Shown here one piece after another: positions 21,408 through 32,800 of a stretch of 64,000 nt of DNA. Every line of letters begins with the position of its first letter. The stretch's first letter is position 1. Under the pieces are notes generated by a model that saw nothing but the letters and a program-made list of their open reading frames with translations, had not been told where the DNA came from and made no database searches. The stretch is from Blepharisma japonicum. Taxonomy: Eukaryota > Ciliophora > Heterotrichea > Heterotrichida > Blepharismidae. The stretch lies in NCBI GenBank assembly GCA_949751835.1, contig CATKHK010000082.1, positions 124,001-188,000 of the forward strand, read 5' to 3'. A program made the translations under genes and the position numbers.

Positions 21408-23522
21408 ATGACTACCGAGACCTACGCTTTCAATGCAGATATTCAACAGTTGATGTCCTTAATCATCAACACTTTTTATTCGAACAAAGAAGTGTTCTTG
21501 AGAGAGCTCATTTCTAACAGCTCAGACGCTTTAGACAAGATAAGGTTCATATCTCTTACAAACCATGAAGTCCTTTCCACTGAAGATAGTCTTGCTATCA
21601 AAGTTATCCCAGACAAGACCAACAACACACTTACGATCATTGACACTGGCATTGGGATGACAAAGGAAGAAATGGTCAAGAACTTAGGAACTATTGCAAA
21701 GTCAGGCACCAAGGCTTTTATGGAAGCTTTAAGCTCAGGTGCTGATATCAGCATGATTGGACAGTTCGGTGTCGGTTTTTACTCAGCATTCCTTGTAGCT
21801 GATAAAGTTACTGTAATCAGCAAAAACAATGATGACCAGCAGTATGTATGGGAATCCACAGCCGGTGGTACTTTCAATATCTCTTTAGATGAAAATCCAA
21901 ACTCTGAAAGACTAACAAGAGGTACAAAGGTTATTTTGACACTTAAAGAGGATCAATTGGAGTTCTTAGAAGAAAAGAAGCTTAAAGAGCTTATTAAGAA
22001 GCACTCACAATTCATTGGGTTCCCTATTGAACTCTACGTTGAAAAGACTAAGGAAAAAGAAGTCAGTGAAAGTGAAGATGAAGAAGAAGATAAAAAAGAA
22101 GAAGGAGAAAAACCTAAGATTGAAGAAGTCACTGAGGAAGAAGAAAAAGAGAAGAAAAAGAAAAAAACCAAAAAAATAAAAGAAGTTTCTCACGAATACG
22201 AGCAAGTAAACAAAACCAAGCCACTCTGGATGAGAGCTCCAGAATCCATCACAAAAGAAGAATACGGCGCTTTCTACAAATCCCTCACTAACGACTGGGA
22301 AGATCACCTTGCTGTGAAACACTTCACAGTTGAAGGCCAGCTGGAGTTCAAAGCCATTCTTTTTGTTCCAAAGAGAGCTCCTTTCGACCAATTTGAAACC
22401 AGAAAGAAGCGCAACAATATCAAGCTTTACGTCAGAAGAGTTTTCATTATGGACGATTGCGACGAGTTGATTCCAGAGTTCTTATCTTTCATTAAAGGTG
22501 TTGTAGATTCTGAAGACTTGCCTCTTAACATTTCCAGAGAAACTCTTCAACAAAACAAAATTTTGTCAGTCATCAAGAAGACTCTTGTTAAAAAATGTCT
22601 TGAACTATTCAACGAAATAGCAGCTAACGATGAAGATTACAAGAAGTTCTATGAACAGTTCTCAAAGAACTTAAAACTTGGAATTCACGAAGACACCACA
22701 AATAGAACCAAGATCGCTGAATTGTTGAGATACCATACAAGCAAGTCTGGAGATGATATGATTTCATTGAAAGAATACGTGTCCAGAATGAAAGAAGGAC
22801 AAAAAGATATTTACTATATCACTGGTGAGTCCAGGCAATCAGTCGCAAATTCGCCATTCATTGAAGCTTTAAAGAAGAAAAACTACGAAGTCATCTATAT
22901 GGTTGACCCAATCGATGAGTACGCAGTACAACAGCTTAAAGAATTCGACGGAAAGAAACTGAAAAGCATCACAAAGGAGGGCCTTGAATTAGACCAGTCT
23001 GAGGAAGAAAAGAAAGCTTTTGAAGAATCAAAAGCTCAATTCGAAGGCCTCTGCAAATTAATTAAAGATGTCTTAGGTGACAAGGTTGAAAAAGTCATGG
23101 TTGGGAGCAGAATTTCTGATTCCCCATGTGTCTTAGTCACTGGGGAGTATGGGTGGACTGCTAACATGGAAAGAATTATGAAAGCCCAAGCACTTAGAGA
23201 CTCTTCTACAAGTGCTTATATGCAATCAAAGAAGACCATGGAAATCAATCCAAAACACCCAATTGTCATCAAACTCAAAGCAAAGAGCGACGAAGACAAA
23301 TCAGACAAGACTGTAAAGGATCTAATATGGTTACTTTATGAGACTTCTCTTTTGACATCTGGGTTCAGCCTTGAAGAACCAAATGTATTTTCTAACAGAA
23401 TTCACAGAATGATTAAGCTTGGGTTGAGTATCGAAGACGAAGAAGTTGAAGAAGGTGCTGCTGTTGAAGAAGATTTACCTCCACTAGAAGGGCCAGCTTC
23501 TAATATGGATGAAGTCGATTAA
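21408..23522 (+). CDS. HSP90: cytosolic HSP90 chaperone
   Basis: A 704-residue single-exon protein of normal length for cytosolic HSP90. The GHKL ATPase domain has [11 protein letters not shown] (catalytic Glu is [14 protein letters not shown]), [10 protein letters not shown] and [18 protein letters not shown] charged linker of Glu/Lys runs about 218-262. The middle domain has [12 protein letters not shown] with the ATP-contacting Arg. The C-terminus ends MDEVD, a TPR-cochaperone tail (MEEVD variant) that marks the cytosolic form. Codons look richer in C/G at third positions than the neighbouring genes, as expected for a highly expressed gene. A heat-shock element lies 44 bp upstream. No TGA Trp codons are used in it; Trp residues are TGG. 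Confidence 0.98.
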   Translation: MTTETYAFNADIQQLMSLIINTFYSNKEVFLRELISNSSDALDKIRFISLTNHEVLSTEDSLAIKVIPDKTNNTLTIIDTGIGMTKEEMVKNLGTIAKSGTKAFMEALSSGADISMIGQFGVGFYSAFLVADKVTVISKNNDDQQYVWESTAGGTFNISLDENPNSERLTRGTKVILTLKEDQLEFLEEKKLKELIKKHSQFIGFPIELYVEKTKEKEVSESEDEEEDKKEEGEKPKIEEVTEEEEKEKKKKKTKKIKEVSHEYEQVNKTKPLWMRAPESITKEEYGAFYKSLTNDWEDHLAVKHFTVEGQLEFKAILFVPKRAPFDQFETRKKRNNIKLYVRRVFIMDDCDELIPEFLSFIKGVVDSEDLPLNISRETLQQNKILSVIKKTLVKKCLELFNEIAANDEDYKKFYEQFSKNLKLGIHEDTTNRTKIAELLRYHTSKSGDDMISLKEYVSRMKEGQKDIYYITGESRQSVANSPFIEALKKKNYEVIYMVDPIDEYAVQQLKEFDGKKLKSITKEGLELDQSEEEKKAFEESKAQFEGLCKLIKDVLGDKVEKVMVGSRISDSPCVLVTGEYGWTANMERIMKAQALRDSSTSAYMQSKKTMEINPKHPIVIKLKAKSDEDKSDKTVKDLIWLLYETSLLTSGFSLEEPNVFSNRIHRMIKLGLSIEDEEVEEGAAVEEDLPPLEGPASNMDEVD

Positions 23523-23629
23523 AATCATTAATCAATTCTTTTTATAATTTAGCCTTAAAATGGTCATAAAAAATAATGCTGATAAAATTCAATGATTAAA
23601 TAATAAACTTGTATTAATAACGATCCAAT

Positions 23630-25036
23630 ATGCAAGGGCTGAGAATCACACAAGGAGATTTCGTTCTCGAAAGAAGTGGGAAGCTTAGAGATACTTATAG
23701 GATTGGGTCAAAGCTAGGGGATGGGGCTTATGGAAGCGTAAGAAAAATCACTCATAGAGTTACTGGAGAGGAAAGAGCAGTAAAAGTCATCCATAAAAAA
23801 ACACTGAAAAACGACGAAGAAAGGGACGCCTTTTTCAATGAAGTCTCAATCTTAAGATCACTTGACCATCCAAATGTGCTGAAAATTTACGAGTTTTACC
23901 AAGACGATAAGAACTACTATTTAATTACTGAACTTTGCACTGGTGGAGAGCTTTTTGATAGAATCATCAACAATGGTTCATTGTCAGAAGCCGTCGCTGC
24001 CGAATATATAAGGCAGGTTTTATCTGTTATTGCATATTGCCATGAAAGAGGTGTAGTTCATAGAGATCTTAAGCCAGAAAATTTACTTTTAGACACTGGT
24101 GCACCAGATGCAAACTTAAAAGTCATTGATTTTGGAACAGCACAATTTTTCAATCATGGATCTGTTTTGACTGAGAAAATTGGGACTCCTTACTACATTG
24201 CTCCAGAAGTTTTAAGAAAAAGATACAATGAGAAATGTGATGTCTGGAGTGCTGGAGTTAACCTTTACATCTTTTTAGCTGGATACCCTCCATTTGGAGG
24301 CAACACTGATGAGGCTATTATGAGAAAAATAGCTACTGGGAAATTCAGCTTCCCATCTCCAGAATGGGATTCCATTAGTTTTGAAGCCAAAGATTTAATT
24401 ACCAAAATGTTAACATTTGATATTGAGACACGTGTTTCAGCCAGACAAGCACTTGAGCACCCTTGGATGCACAATGCAAGCAGAGTCCCAATAAACCCAG
24501 AAGCAACAAGATCAATATTTACCAACCTCCAAAGTTTCAGGACAGAAAGGTCACTTCAAAAAGCTACTTTTGCATTTATTGCTTCTCAGCTTTCAACGAA
24601 AGAAGAAAGAGAAGAAATGCTTGAAGTCTTTAAATCGTTAGATCGTGATAACAGTGGAACTTTATCAAGAGCAGAGCTTATTGAAGGTTATCAACGGTTA
24701 TATGGATATGCAGTTGAAGATATCGAAGGCGAGGTTGATAGAATTATGAGGCAGGTCGACACTGATCAGTCCGGAGAAATCGATTATACAGAATTTATAG
24801 CAGCCACTATTCATTCTAATAGATTATTATCAAGAGATAGACTGGAGGCTGCTTTTAGAGCTTTTGATTTAGACGGAAGTGGAAGCATTTCAGCTGAAGA
24901 ATTAAAAGCAATGCTAGGGAGGCATAAAAATTATAGCGATTCAGTGTGGCAAGCAATTATTAATGAAGTAGATCAAAACGGAGATGGAGTGATTGACTTC
25001 AGAGAATTCACGGAAATGATGCTTAGACGCAATTAA
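23630..25036 (+). CDS. calcium-dependent protein kinase, not acylated
   Basis: A 468-residue single-exon protein. The kinase domain (about 22-280) has GDGAYGSV, AVKVIHKK, HRDLKPENLLL, DFGTAQFF and GTPYYIAPE. After the junction come four canonical EF-hands: DRDNSGTLSRAE, DTDQSGEIDYTE, DLDGSGSISAEE and DQNGDGVIDFRE. All close with Glu, unlike the CDPK at 13866. The N-terminus MQGLRITQGDF has no Gly2, so no myristoylation is expected and a soluble pool is likely. The two CDPKs of this window are therefore different in membrane targeting and calcium sites. Its stop is 21 bp from the end of the convergent GTPase gene. Confidence 0.96.
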   Translation: MQGLRITQGDFVLERSGKLRDTYRIGSKLGDGAYGSVRKITHRVTGEERAVKVIHKKTLKNDEERDAFFNEVSILRSLDHPNVLKIYEFYQDDKNYYLITELCTGGELFDRIINNGSLSEAVAAEYIRQVLSVIAYCHERGVVHRDLKPENLLLDTGAPDANLKVIDFGTAQFFNHGSVLTEKIGTPYYIAPEVLRKRYNEKCDVWSAGVNLYIFLAGYPPFGGNTDEAIMRKIATGKFSFPSPEWDSISFEAKDLITKMLTFDIETRVSARQALEHPWMHNASRVPINPEATRSIFTNLQSFRTERSLQKATFAFIASQLSTKEEREEMLEVFKSLDRDNSGTLSRAELIEGYQRLYGYAVEDIEGEVDRIMRQVDTDQSGEIDYTEFIAATIHSNRLLSRDRLEAAFRAFDLDGSGSISAEELKAMLGRHKNYSDSVWQAIINEVDQNGDGVIDFREFTEMMLRRN

Positions 25037-25057
25037 TAAGTCTAAAAAGATTATTGA

Positions 25058-26323
25058 TTAGATATTATCATAATATAGTTCTTTAATTCTTTCTAATTCT
25101 GCTAATGATTCCTCTGAGTATTTTTGCCACTTAAGAAGCCTAGTTCTTTGTTGTGAGTTGAATGGTTTTTTGTCTATCATAAAGGAGACCACGATTGAAA
25201 TAACAGATAAAAGTCCGACCCCAACAAGCAATAAATCATTTATAGGCAAAGGAATAAGATTTAAGCAATTTAAAATAATCAAGACAAGTATAGTAAAAGC
25301 TAGAATTCGTAGCATATAGACTCGGTTTTTTTGGGTCCTAAGATAATCATCTCCTTCTAATAAAAAGTTGCAATGCTCTTTCACAAATATGCAATCTACT
25401 GATAAACTGCTTATATTTCTTTCTGTTTTGAAACTTATACAGGAGTCTATGTCTTTACATATAATATCTCGTCGATTAGGAAACGGCAATTCATTTTTTA
25501 AGATGCTGAATGGGTATATATGCAGCCCATGCTGAAAATTAAGTCTATCAGTTAATGAAGCAGAAATTTGAAAATAAAGCTTATTAAGATCTTCTTCATT
25601 TTCTATTTGATCAGCTTTTGACAGATAAATTTTTAGCTTTTCTGGGTAATTTTTGCAAAGAAATTCGACCATATCAATTGTTTTGTTGCAAAGTCCTTGG
25701 CCAACAGGATCCATGAACACTAGAACTAAGTCAACGTATTTTGAAAGTCATTTCATTACTTCTAATATGTCACAATGGTATTTCACATTTCCATCAGTTA
25801 GTCCTGGGGTGTCAATAAAATCAACACATTCAAAAGATCTTTCAGTGCTATTGCAAACCTTTGTGTTCAAATTTGCAAAAAAGGTGCCATAGATTTTTTT
25901 ATCGCCATGCTGCAAAAGTTCGTGCAAGAAAGGGTATAAGCGTAAAGTTCCTTCACTTTTTATTTCCTGAGACTTTGCTCCATGAGTGACCATAGTAAAA
26001 TGAGATGTTTCAAGAGCGATCCCTGTACTTTGAAGATTTTCACCTACGTATCAATTTATAAAAGAGCTCTTACCAGCTGAATGATTACCTATAATCATTA
26101 CTGTAGCATTTTTGTTTGGTCGCACAATTATCCCGTTATGAGACATTTTTTGACATGAGGTTTTAATTTGATGGCGGAATAGTTCTTCTCTACCGATTTC
26201 TTCCAGACCTTGAACTTTTTGAACATTTTTAAATACCCAAAGTGTGTGGTTCTCTTCTACTAAGTCAGTTGCTTGATAAATCGTCTTAATTCTCTTAAAG
26301 ATTGAGTCAGAATCTGTTTCCAT
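25058..26323 (-). CDS. dynamin-superfamily GTPase with C-terminal membrane hairpin
   Basis: A 421-residue single-exon protein with TGA Trp at 26051-26053 and 25748-25750. The G domain shows P-loop GNHSAGKSSFIN (about 86-97), a switch-I Thr in ALETSHFT, G3 DTPGLTDG and G4 SKAD. About 30 residues before the P-loop include the helix that primes EHD/dynamin-like folds. Two hydrophobic segments near the C-terminus (LAFTILVLIILNCLNLI and LLLVGVGLLSVISIVVSFMI) suggest a membrane hairpin, followed by a short charged helix. The closest memory is of EHD/sarcalumenin-like GTPases that remodel membranes. It lacks the GED and a full stalk, so it is shorter than dynamin or mitofusin. Confidence 0.82.
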
Positions 26324-26444
26324 TTATTAACTCACAATTAAAGGTTTGGGCTATGAGTATTTAGGAAAATAAGCGTGTTTCTGTTCCATATGAAAATAGA
26401 CTATAATTTAATATGATTCTACTCCAACTACTATTATTAACATT

Positions 26445-26927
26445 TTAAATACCTGATTGCAGCTCATTTAGCCTTTCCAAGATGTTCATATATTTTTGCT
26501 TTTGCCTTGAAATTTCCCCTTGCATTTGTTTTTCTACCTCATTTGCTTCGTTTTCTAGTCTACTAAGCTGCTCCTTTAAGCTCATGATTTGAGAAATATT
26601 GCCAGACTCAGCACTTGACTGAGAAGATCCTCTAAAACTGAACCCCCCACAAGAGCTATCAAGTATTTGGGAGCAAACTTTAATTCCAAAGCTAGAACAG
26701 TCAAAATTATAAGGATCTCTTGTGCAAGGGTTAGTGCCAGAAGTCCCTGACATATAACGATAAGAAATTTCTCTGACTGCTTGCTGACAATTATAATCAT
26801 CCTGGCAATAGTTTTGATCAAGTAAAGGGGCATAATCAAAATTATACTGAGAAAGCTTGATACAAAGCTCACATGACTTCATGCTAAATGCTACTAATGA
26901 GCAAATGAATAAAATAATGATCTTCAT
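26445..26927 (-). CDS. small secreted Cys-rich protein
   Basis: A 160-residue single-exon protein with a signal peptide (MKIIILFICSLVAFSM). A Cys-rich part follows with about nine cysteines between residues 19 and 93 (CELC, YCQDDYNCQ, CTRDPYNFDC, CSQILDSSC), suggesting disulfides. The C-terminal 55 residues are a coiled-coil helix (LKEQLSRLENEANEVEKQM). There is no membrane anchor. It could be a secreted or granule protein: heterotrichs have pigment and secretory granules, but that link is inference only. Family not recognised. Confidence 0.78.
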   Translation of the reverse strand: MKIIILFICSLVAFSMKSCELCIKLSQYNFDYAPLLDQNYCQDDYNCQQAVREISYRYMSGTSGTNPCTRDPYNFDCSSFGIKVCSQILDSSCGGFSFRGSSQSSAESGNISQIMSLKEQLSRLENEANEVEKQMQGEISRQKQKYMNILERLNELQSGI

Positions 26928-27034
26928 TTCTATTTAATTTTAACGATCTTTTAAAATGGAAAATCTGATTTTGTAATTTTTAAATAAAAAATAAACAGCT
27001 TTTACCACTTTTACAAGATTAATTAAACAGCCAT

Positions 27035-28036
27035 TTAAGGTCTTTCTTCTTCAAATCTTTCAATTGGTGCTTTTAGGATCGGTGTAGCTATCATAAGTCT
27101 CCTATATGGGTGATCTAAATAACTCTTACTTCTATCGAATTCTTGAGGACAAAATACTACCAATGGGACATCACCTTGGTCTTCTTCATCAATTCCCTTG
27201 GGAATCCCAGCTTTAAGAAAAGGAGGCAAAGATTGAGCAGGCGCTTCGTTTCCTATCACCGAAATGTTGAAATAAACCCCTCTATCTTTAGACCTGAAAA
27301 GATACATAATCCATAACAAAGCTATAGAGTCGCATGTCTCGGCAAAAATATCAATCCCATTTCTATAAGACCGATCAGGATTCATAAAAATTTGTACTCC
27401 CATCACTAAAAACACAATTGTAAAGATATTCTGGGCAAAATAAAAATAAGCTAAAACCACAAAAGCCTTTAGCATCGAAATTTTTTGTCTCACTGCTGGT
27501 ATTATTTGAACAATATTTTCGCTTATCAAATATCCAAGCTTGGTTTGTAAAGTTTTTATATTGGAGTATGAGTATTTTATTGTCAAATAAAATAAAGTTG
27601 CAAACATAGCAATTAGCACTATAACAAGTTCAGAATTAATAACATAAGCACTAAAGGCTAAGTATACAGCACCCATAGTCATAGCTATTAAAGTAACTTC
27701 TTGACGTTCAAGGACATCTCGAGTTATCCCGAACCCTTTACTGATCAAAATAAGTATCACAAATATAAATGTATTATAAAGAGTATATGCAGAAATTCCT
27801 GCTAAAGCAAAATATGAGCTTTCAGCTGAATCTTCACAAGAGATATAGTAAAGCGAAAAGAAAAAATTGCAGAGAGTTTTGAATATTAATAGCAAAAGCA
27901 TAATTCTTTGTAAAGGCTTTGCGAAGCGCTTGTTTCTGTACCATGTGTTAAAGATTCATCATATTGTGAAAGATAACCAAACAACAGCAAGTCCAGAAAA
28001 ATAAAAGCTTATTGTTGGGTTATTTTCGCATCCCAT
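27035..28036 (-). CDS. seven-TM protein, GOST/lung-7TM-like
   Basis: A 333-residue single-exon protein. Extending upstream through two consecutive TGA Trp codons (27956-27961) reaches MGCENNPTIS at 28036. Seven hydrophobic segments are visible from residue about 9 to 240, followed by a cytosolic tail of about 80 residues. The words NTWYRNKR after TM1 and ILISKGFGITRDVL in TM3-loop resemble the GPR107/TMEM87 (GOST) family pattern with its GYG motif. The large lumenal N-terminal domain of that family is absent here, so this is either a short form or a distant GPCR-like protein. MGC at the N-terminus could be acylated only if cytosolic, which conflicts with GOST topology. Confidence 0.7.
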
Positions 28037-28209
28037 TTAATAAATATTAAATCAACTCATATAGGTTGTAAAAAATAAGCCATATAGGGGAAAAAGTTAT
28101 ACATATTTTAAGATAATTTTTATAGGAAATATGATTTAGTTAAACACTATAAATAGATAAGCTAATTTCCTGAATTTCAACAATATTTATTTAATGGGAT
28201 TATAAAGAA

Positions 28210-28647
28210 ATGCTTAAATCCTTCTTCAAGATGATTGATGTCGGAAATAAGGCTCCCTGTCGCAGAGAAGCTTTAGCAGCCGGCAAAGTAATTTTTTCTG
28301 ATGCAGGATTTAACGAATTAGTCACAAAAGGTAGCAAAAAAGGAGACATCGTTCCGCATGCTGAAATCGCTGGAATTTTAGGTGCAAAATTTACCTCAAA
28401 TCTGCTTCCAATGTGCCATCCTCTTCCACTAGACTCTGTCCATGTTGAAGTAAAGCCCAATCATGAAACAAAATCAGTTGATATTCAAGCCTTTGCTGCA
28501 GCCCATGCCAAGACTGGTGTAGAAATGGAAGCTTTAACAGCAGTTAGTGTATCGTGCTTAGCAGTCTACGATATGTGTAAAAACTTTGACAAAGCAATGA
28601 GAATTGAAAATATTCATTTAGTAAGTAAAATAAAACACGAAAATTAA
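28210..28647 (+). CDS. moaC: MoaC-type cyclic pyranopterin monophosphate synthase
   Basis: A 145-residue single-exon protein covering the MoaC domain and little else. MoaC (plant CNX3) turns the MoaA product into cyclic pyranopterin monophosphate in molybdenum-cofactor synthesis. Conserved words are KGDIVPHAEIAGILGAKFTS, LLPMCHPLPLDSVHVEV, KTGVEMEALTAVSVS and YDMCK, including the lysines of KGD and YDMCK that I recall as essential in bacterial MoaC. In animals this domain is one half of the MOCS1 locus. Here it stands alone, and no MoaA is in the window. The N-terminus (MLKSFFKMIDVGNK) enters the fold at once, so there is little room for a mitochondrial presequence. The stop is 19 bp from the end of the convergent gene. 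Confidence 0.95.
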   Translation: MLKSFFKMIDVGNKAPCRREALAAGKVIFSDAGFNELVTKGSKKGDIVPHAEIAGILGAKFTSNLLPMCHPLPLDSVHVEVKPNHETKSVDIQAFAAAHAKTGVEMEALTAVSVSCLAVYDMCKNFDKAMRIENIHLVSKIKHEN

Positions 28648-28666
28648 CCCTCACCAATATATTACA

Positions 28667-29554
28667 CTATCTATTAACCTCTCTAAGATGCCGGATAGCT
28701 GTTGATCTCTGATTATCTGCTTCTTCTTTGACTGTTGCAATTTCAGCTTCCATTTGTTTAGTCATTTCTTTCAGTAGCTGCTTTGTGATGTCGTTGCTCT
28801 TCATGTCTTTGATTTCTTGAATTTGGTCTTGGTATTTCAGCTTAATTTCTTGAACTTTTTTATATTTTTCAGTAACATATTTTTCTATGACGTTTTCTAA
28901 ATCTTTTTCAAAAACTTCAGTGTTTGAGTCTTGGTTCTCATCATTGTCCCAAACAATCACTTTTGTGCTACATCTTGGGGTTCTTGACTCTTTTCTTGCT
29001 AAAATTTTTAATTCTAAACTTGTTTCTTGGGAATGCAAATTATCATGGAGCAGGGTACTTGTTTTATGGAGTACATTTTCATTAGATTTGATAATTTTTT
29101 CTGTATTTCTAAGTGAAGGTAAGCTAGAAGAATATTGCATTGATAATCTGCGTGCTTTTCTTCTGACTCTTGCTTTCACTTTATCACTAGCGTCTTCAAA
29201 GGATTGATTAATTGTTGATAACTTATTCTGCTGCAAAGGTTTTAAAGAGTGGTTTTCAGTTTCAGACTGAGAAACATTTTTTACAGTTTTAAGAACATCG
29301 TCGCTGATTAAAAATAGTTGAAGTCTGTGGTTATAGTAAAGATATTTTGGGTCCTTTATAGCTTCATAATATTCAACGGCTTTCTAAATAAAATTTACAG
29401 AATATTGCTCTACTAAAGCTTTGATGGTATCTATGTTGCAATGAAGCTCTGCTTCCATTTCTAGCTCAAGCAGAGTCTCTGCGAAGTTTGAGGGAAGTGT
29501 ATCTATACCATGCGGCAGGCTGATCTTACGATTATGAAGTTTACCTTTTTCCAT
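28667..29554 (-). CDS. coiled-coil protein, paralogue of the gene at 39094
   Basis: Two exons (29399-29554, 28667-29383) give 290 residues. The first 80 residues hold LLELEMEAELHCNIDTIKAL and, after the intron, AVEYYEAIKDPKYLYYNHRL. The middle is Ser/Lys/Glu-rich and the end is a coiled coil (KQLLKEMTKQMEAEIATVKE). The gene at 39094-39904 shows the same order of blocks, a 156-nt first exon and the same intron position and phase, so the two are duplicates. No known domain is recognised; the last 60 residues look like a helical assembly tail. Confidence 0.83.
29384..29398 (-). other. 15-nt intron
   Basis: GTAAATTTTATTTAG, phase 0, between VEQYS and KAVEYYE. Same position as the 16-nt intron at 39250-39265 in the paralogue. 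A at position 10. Confidence 0.87.
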
Positions 29555-29874
29555 TTAAATTACAATCTTGTCAGTTAGACTCTTAAGGCCATGTATCTTA
29601 GTAAAAAATGATCTTTTGAGTTTAAATAAAAATGATGCAATGCAAACATATTGTTTTCCACTATAAAACAATTCATCTATCGAATTCTAAAATTAATTAA
29701 AAAATACTTAGATATATCTAAAATATAGGTTACATTATGTGATAAGCATTTATTATTTGGATGAAGAATTTATTTTTTTATAATAAAATCATCAACTCTA
29801 AGGCTCAGAAAATATTAATATCATTTTATTTTTTATCACAATGTGCAAAACTTAAAATAAAAGAGAGGTTTAGA
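29555..29874. other. intergenic, no gene seen
   Basis: A+T-rich spacer between two minus-strand genes, holding the promoter of the coiled-coil gene and the 3' region of SF3B1. Nothing else recognised. Confidence 0.45.
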
Positions 29875-32800
29875 TTAAAGAAATAGTTCTAGCTCAGTTC
29901 TTCTATATGAATTCATTTCATCATCAATCAGTGCTGGGAATGACATGACTAAACCATCCTGATTTCCAAGGTACAGCAAATTATAAATTCTCCAGTAGAC
30001 ATCTCTGACTTTTCTTGCAGGATGGAAAAGGCCCTGGATTACATAAGAAAGCAGTCTTCCGACACCTAAACCAAGTCTGAGCCCATCTAATGCATCAATA
30101 ACAGCATTAATGACATGAGGAGAGTTTTCAAATACGTTTGGCCATATAAAATTAAGCAAATGTGTAAGTGCATCTTCGCAGCCAAGCCCTTCAACTCCAA
30201 TAGCAAGATGTTTTATAGCTGCACATGCGATTTGTCTGTGAACTAAATCTCTATCGACTAATGCGTCTTCTAATAGAGGAGTGACTGCATAGATATAATC
30301 TTTTGTCATTTCTCCAATATACTCAAACATAAACGCAAAAGATTTGAGGACTCCATTCTGGACATTAAGTTCAGGCACTCTATATTCATTCATCAAGGCA
30401 GGAATGACAGTAAAAGGCCCGCAAGTTTCAGCTACAATAGCAATGGCAACTGTTGTGCAGATTCTGTTTTGCCTTTCTTGGACTTTAAGGTTATTAAGAA
30501 GAGTTCCCAGCACATCATGAGGGCCAATAGCCTTTGCAATATACCCAAATGTATTCACAGTAGCTCTTCTGATCCCTTTTTTGTGGGCTCTTAGCAAGTC
30601 CAATAAATCAAAGCAGATTCTCATCCATTCTTTAGCAGAAACATATTCAGCACCTCTGTCTGCGATTCTTCCTATTAAATCAATGACGTTTTCCTGGACT
30701 TTCTCATGCCTGTTTTTAAGGATAGGTGTAAGTCTTGGCAGCAAATCTTTTATTGGGGGCGTCATCTTTGTCATCCCTATTACATTTACTATAGCTTTTA
30801 AGGCGCATAGACAGGACCCAAGCACTTCAGGATACTCTTCTCCTAGGCACTCATAAAGTACCACCCCCATTCTACCCATCAAATTATCTTCGCCACAGGC
30901 TTTCATCACTATTGCAATTTTTGCAACTAAATCGGCTGCTTGCATTCTTACCCTTGGAGATCTATTATTGAGTCTTCATTGAATGGTACCACAAATGTAT
31001 GGTATTGAAGGTTTGCATCTGATACCTAAAGCACTGACTACTGTTCCAAACGCGTTGATAACGGCTGCAGAGTCATCAGTAGCTTGTTCTTGAAACGCAA
31101 AAAGCATCCCATCCATCACTTTTTCTTCAAGCTTGGAGTTGATATCTGCGACGCCTAGATTTATAACAATTTTTTCTATAGTTTCCAATACCATTTTTCT
31201 AAAAGGCTCGTTCTCGTCTTTTAAGTGGTCAACGATTCTTCCAATTATTTCTCCTCCTCCTACCTTATTTGCGAGCTCAACTGTAGTTTCTATGAGAGGT
31301 TTTGAATTCTTTTTGTCAAGCGCCATTCTTCTAAGCCAGAAAGATCTGAAAAAATCTTGCAAAATGTGGTCTCTGACGTAATTAGCGGAGACGCCTTCAG
31401 TGCTGACACATTGTTTAAGGACTTTTAGAACTATTTTTTTCATGTCTTCGTCTTGGGTGTCGAATTCTCTTATAACTACGTTCATGATTTTACGAGTGCA
31501 TGCGCCAGCATGCTCAGGGTCCATTAATGGGATTATATATCCCATAGCTTTTAAAAATGCCGCAAGGGCTCTTCCGCTGTGAGTTTTAATACCTTCCCAA
31601 AGAGGCTGGATAATATGCTCAAAAGCTTCAATTCCGTAAGGAGCAGATGCTTCAGCCAGTGCTGCTATTGCTAAAGCTGTTATAGTTCTTACTTTTGGCT
31701 GCTCATCTAAGAGCCCATCCTTTATAATTTCAGTCAAGGATTTTAAGTGTGGCAAAATGGAGCATCCAATTAGGATTGCTATCTGCTGAACTATTTTTAT
31801 GCCAGTGTGCTTTGCAAACCATGATTTTCTGCTATGGCAGACTGCCTTTAAAAACGGTAAAAGAATAGGAATTCCTAATGCTGAGGCGACAACTGCAAAA
31901 GCTCTTGCTGTTGTGTTGCGGACGTATTCGTCAACGTGATCTATGTCAGGTCTCATAGTAGCAATCATAGTAGCAAGACCTGCAGCTTTGCTTAATGATG
32001 ACACGATTTCTCGGCCTTCAACTCTTGCGTAGAAATCTTCATCAATGAGCATAGGTTCAATAACAACTAATATTTTATGCACGTATGGCCTTACTAAGTC
32101 GTCCAATTTATATAAAACTCTGTCGATGACTTTTACCAATAAATGCCTTTCGTGATCCTCTAAAGTTGGCGACATCATCAAAGGCAGAATTTGGCTAAAC
32201 AAAGGTCCAGCCCCTAATTCTCTTGCTTTTTCTGTGATTTGTCTTAAAGCTTGTTTCCTCATTATAGGGTTACCGTTTTTTACTTTTAGCAAAAGCTCCA
32301 TGATTTTTCTTTCTTTTTGTTCTTCATATGATAAATTATCAAAATCTACCTCTTGTAGCAAAGCTCCGAAGTAGCCTAAATCTTCTGGCTTTATTTGGGG
32401 TAATGCATTTGGTCCTGAATCAGGAACCCCAGGGACCTCATAAGGTTTACCAAGCTCTTCTGGGATTTGATAAAAATTCATGCCACCTAAGAAGGGGTTT
32501 ATTCTATTCGTTTTTGGTGGCTTATAGGTGTCAGGGACTGGAACAATTTCATAGCCATCTATCGGAAGCAGTTCGTTTAGCTCTTCATCAGTTAAATATT
32601 TATTTCTTTCTTCTAGCTCTTTTGCAAGCCTCAACATTTTAAGGTTCTGAGGCGTTATGTTAGAATATACATTAGGTGCTGTTGAGTCAGAATTCTCAGA
32701 AGGGGCATCCCAATTGTTTTTAGCCTTTCCTGCCTGATTTTCATCTGAAGGCTCAGGAGACCTAGAAATGGTTGGGGTTTCTCCTCCCCATCTGGTTCTT

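Noticed and set aside
22005-22391. 128-codon frame antisense to HSP90, very Phe-rich
   Set aside because: It is the mirror of the Glu/Lys-rich linker and middle domain of HSP90; the sense gene explains it.
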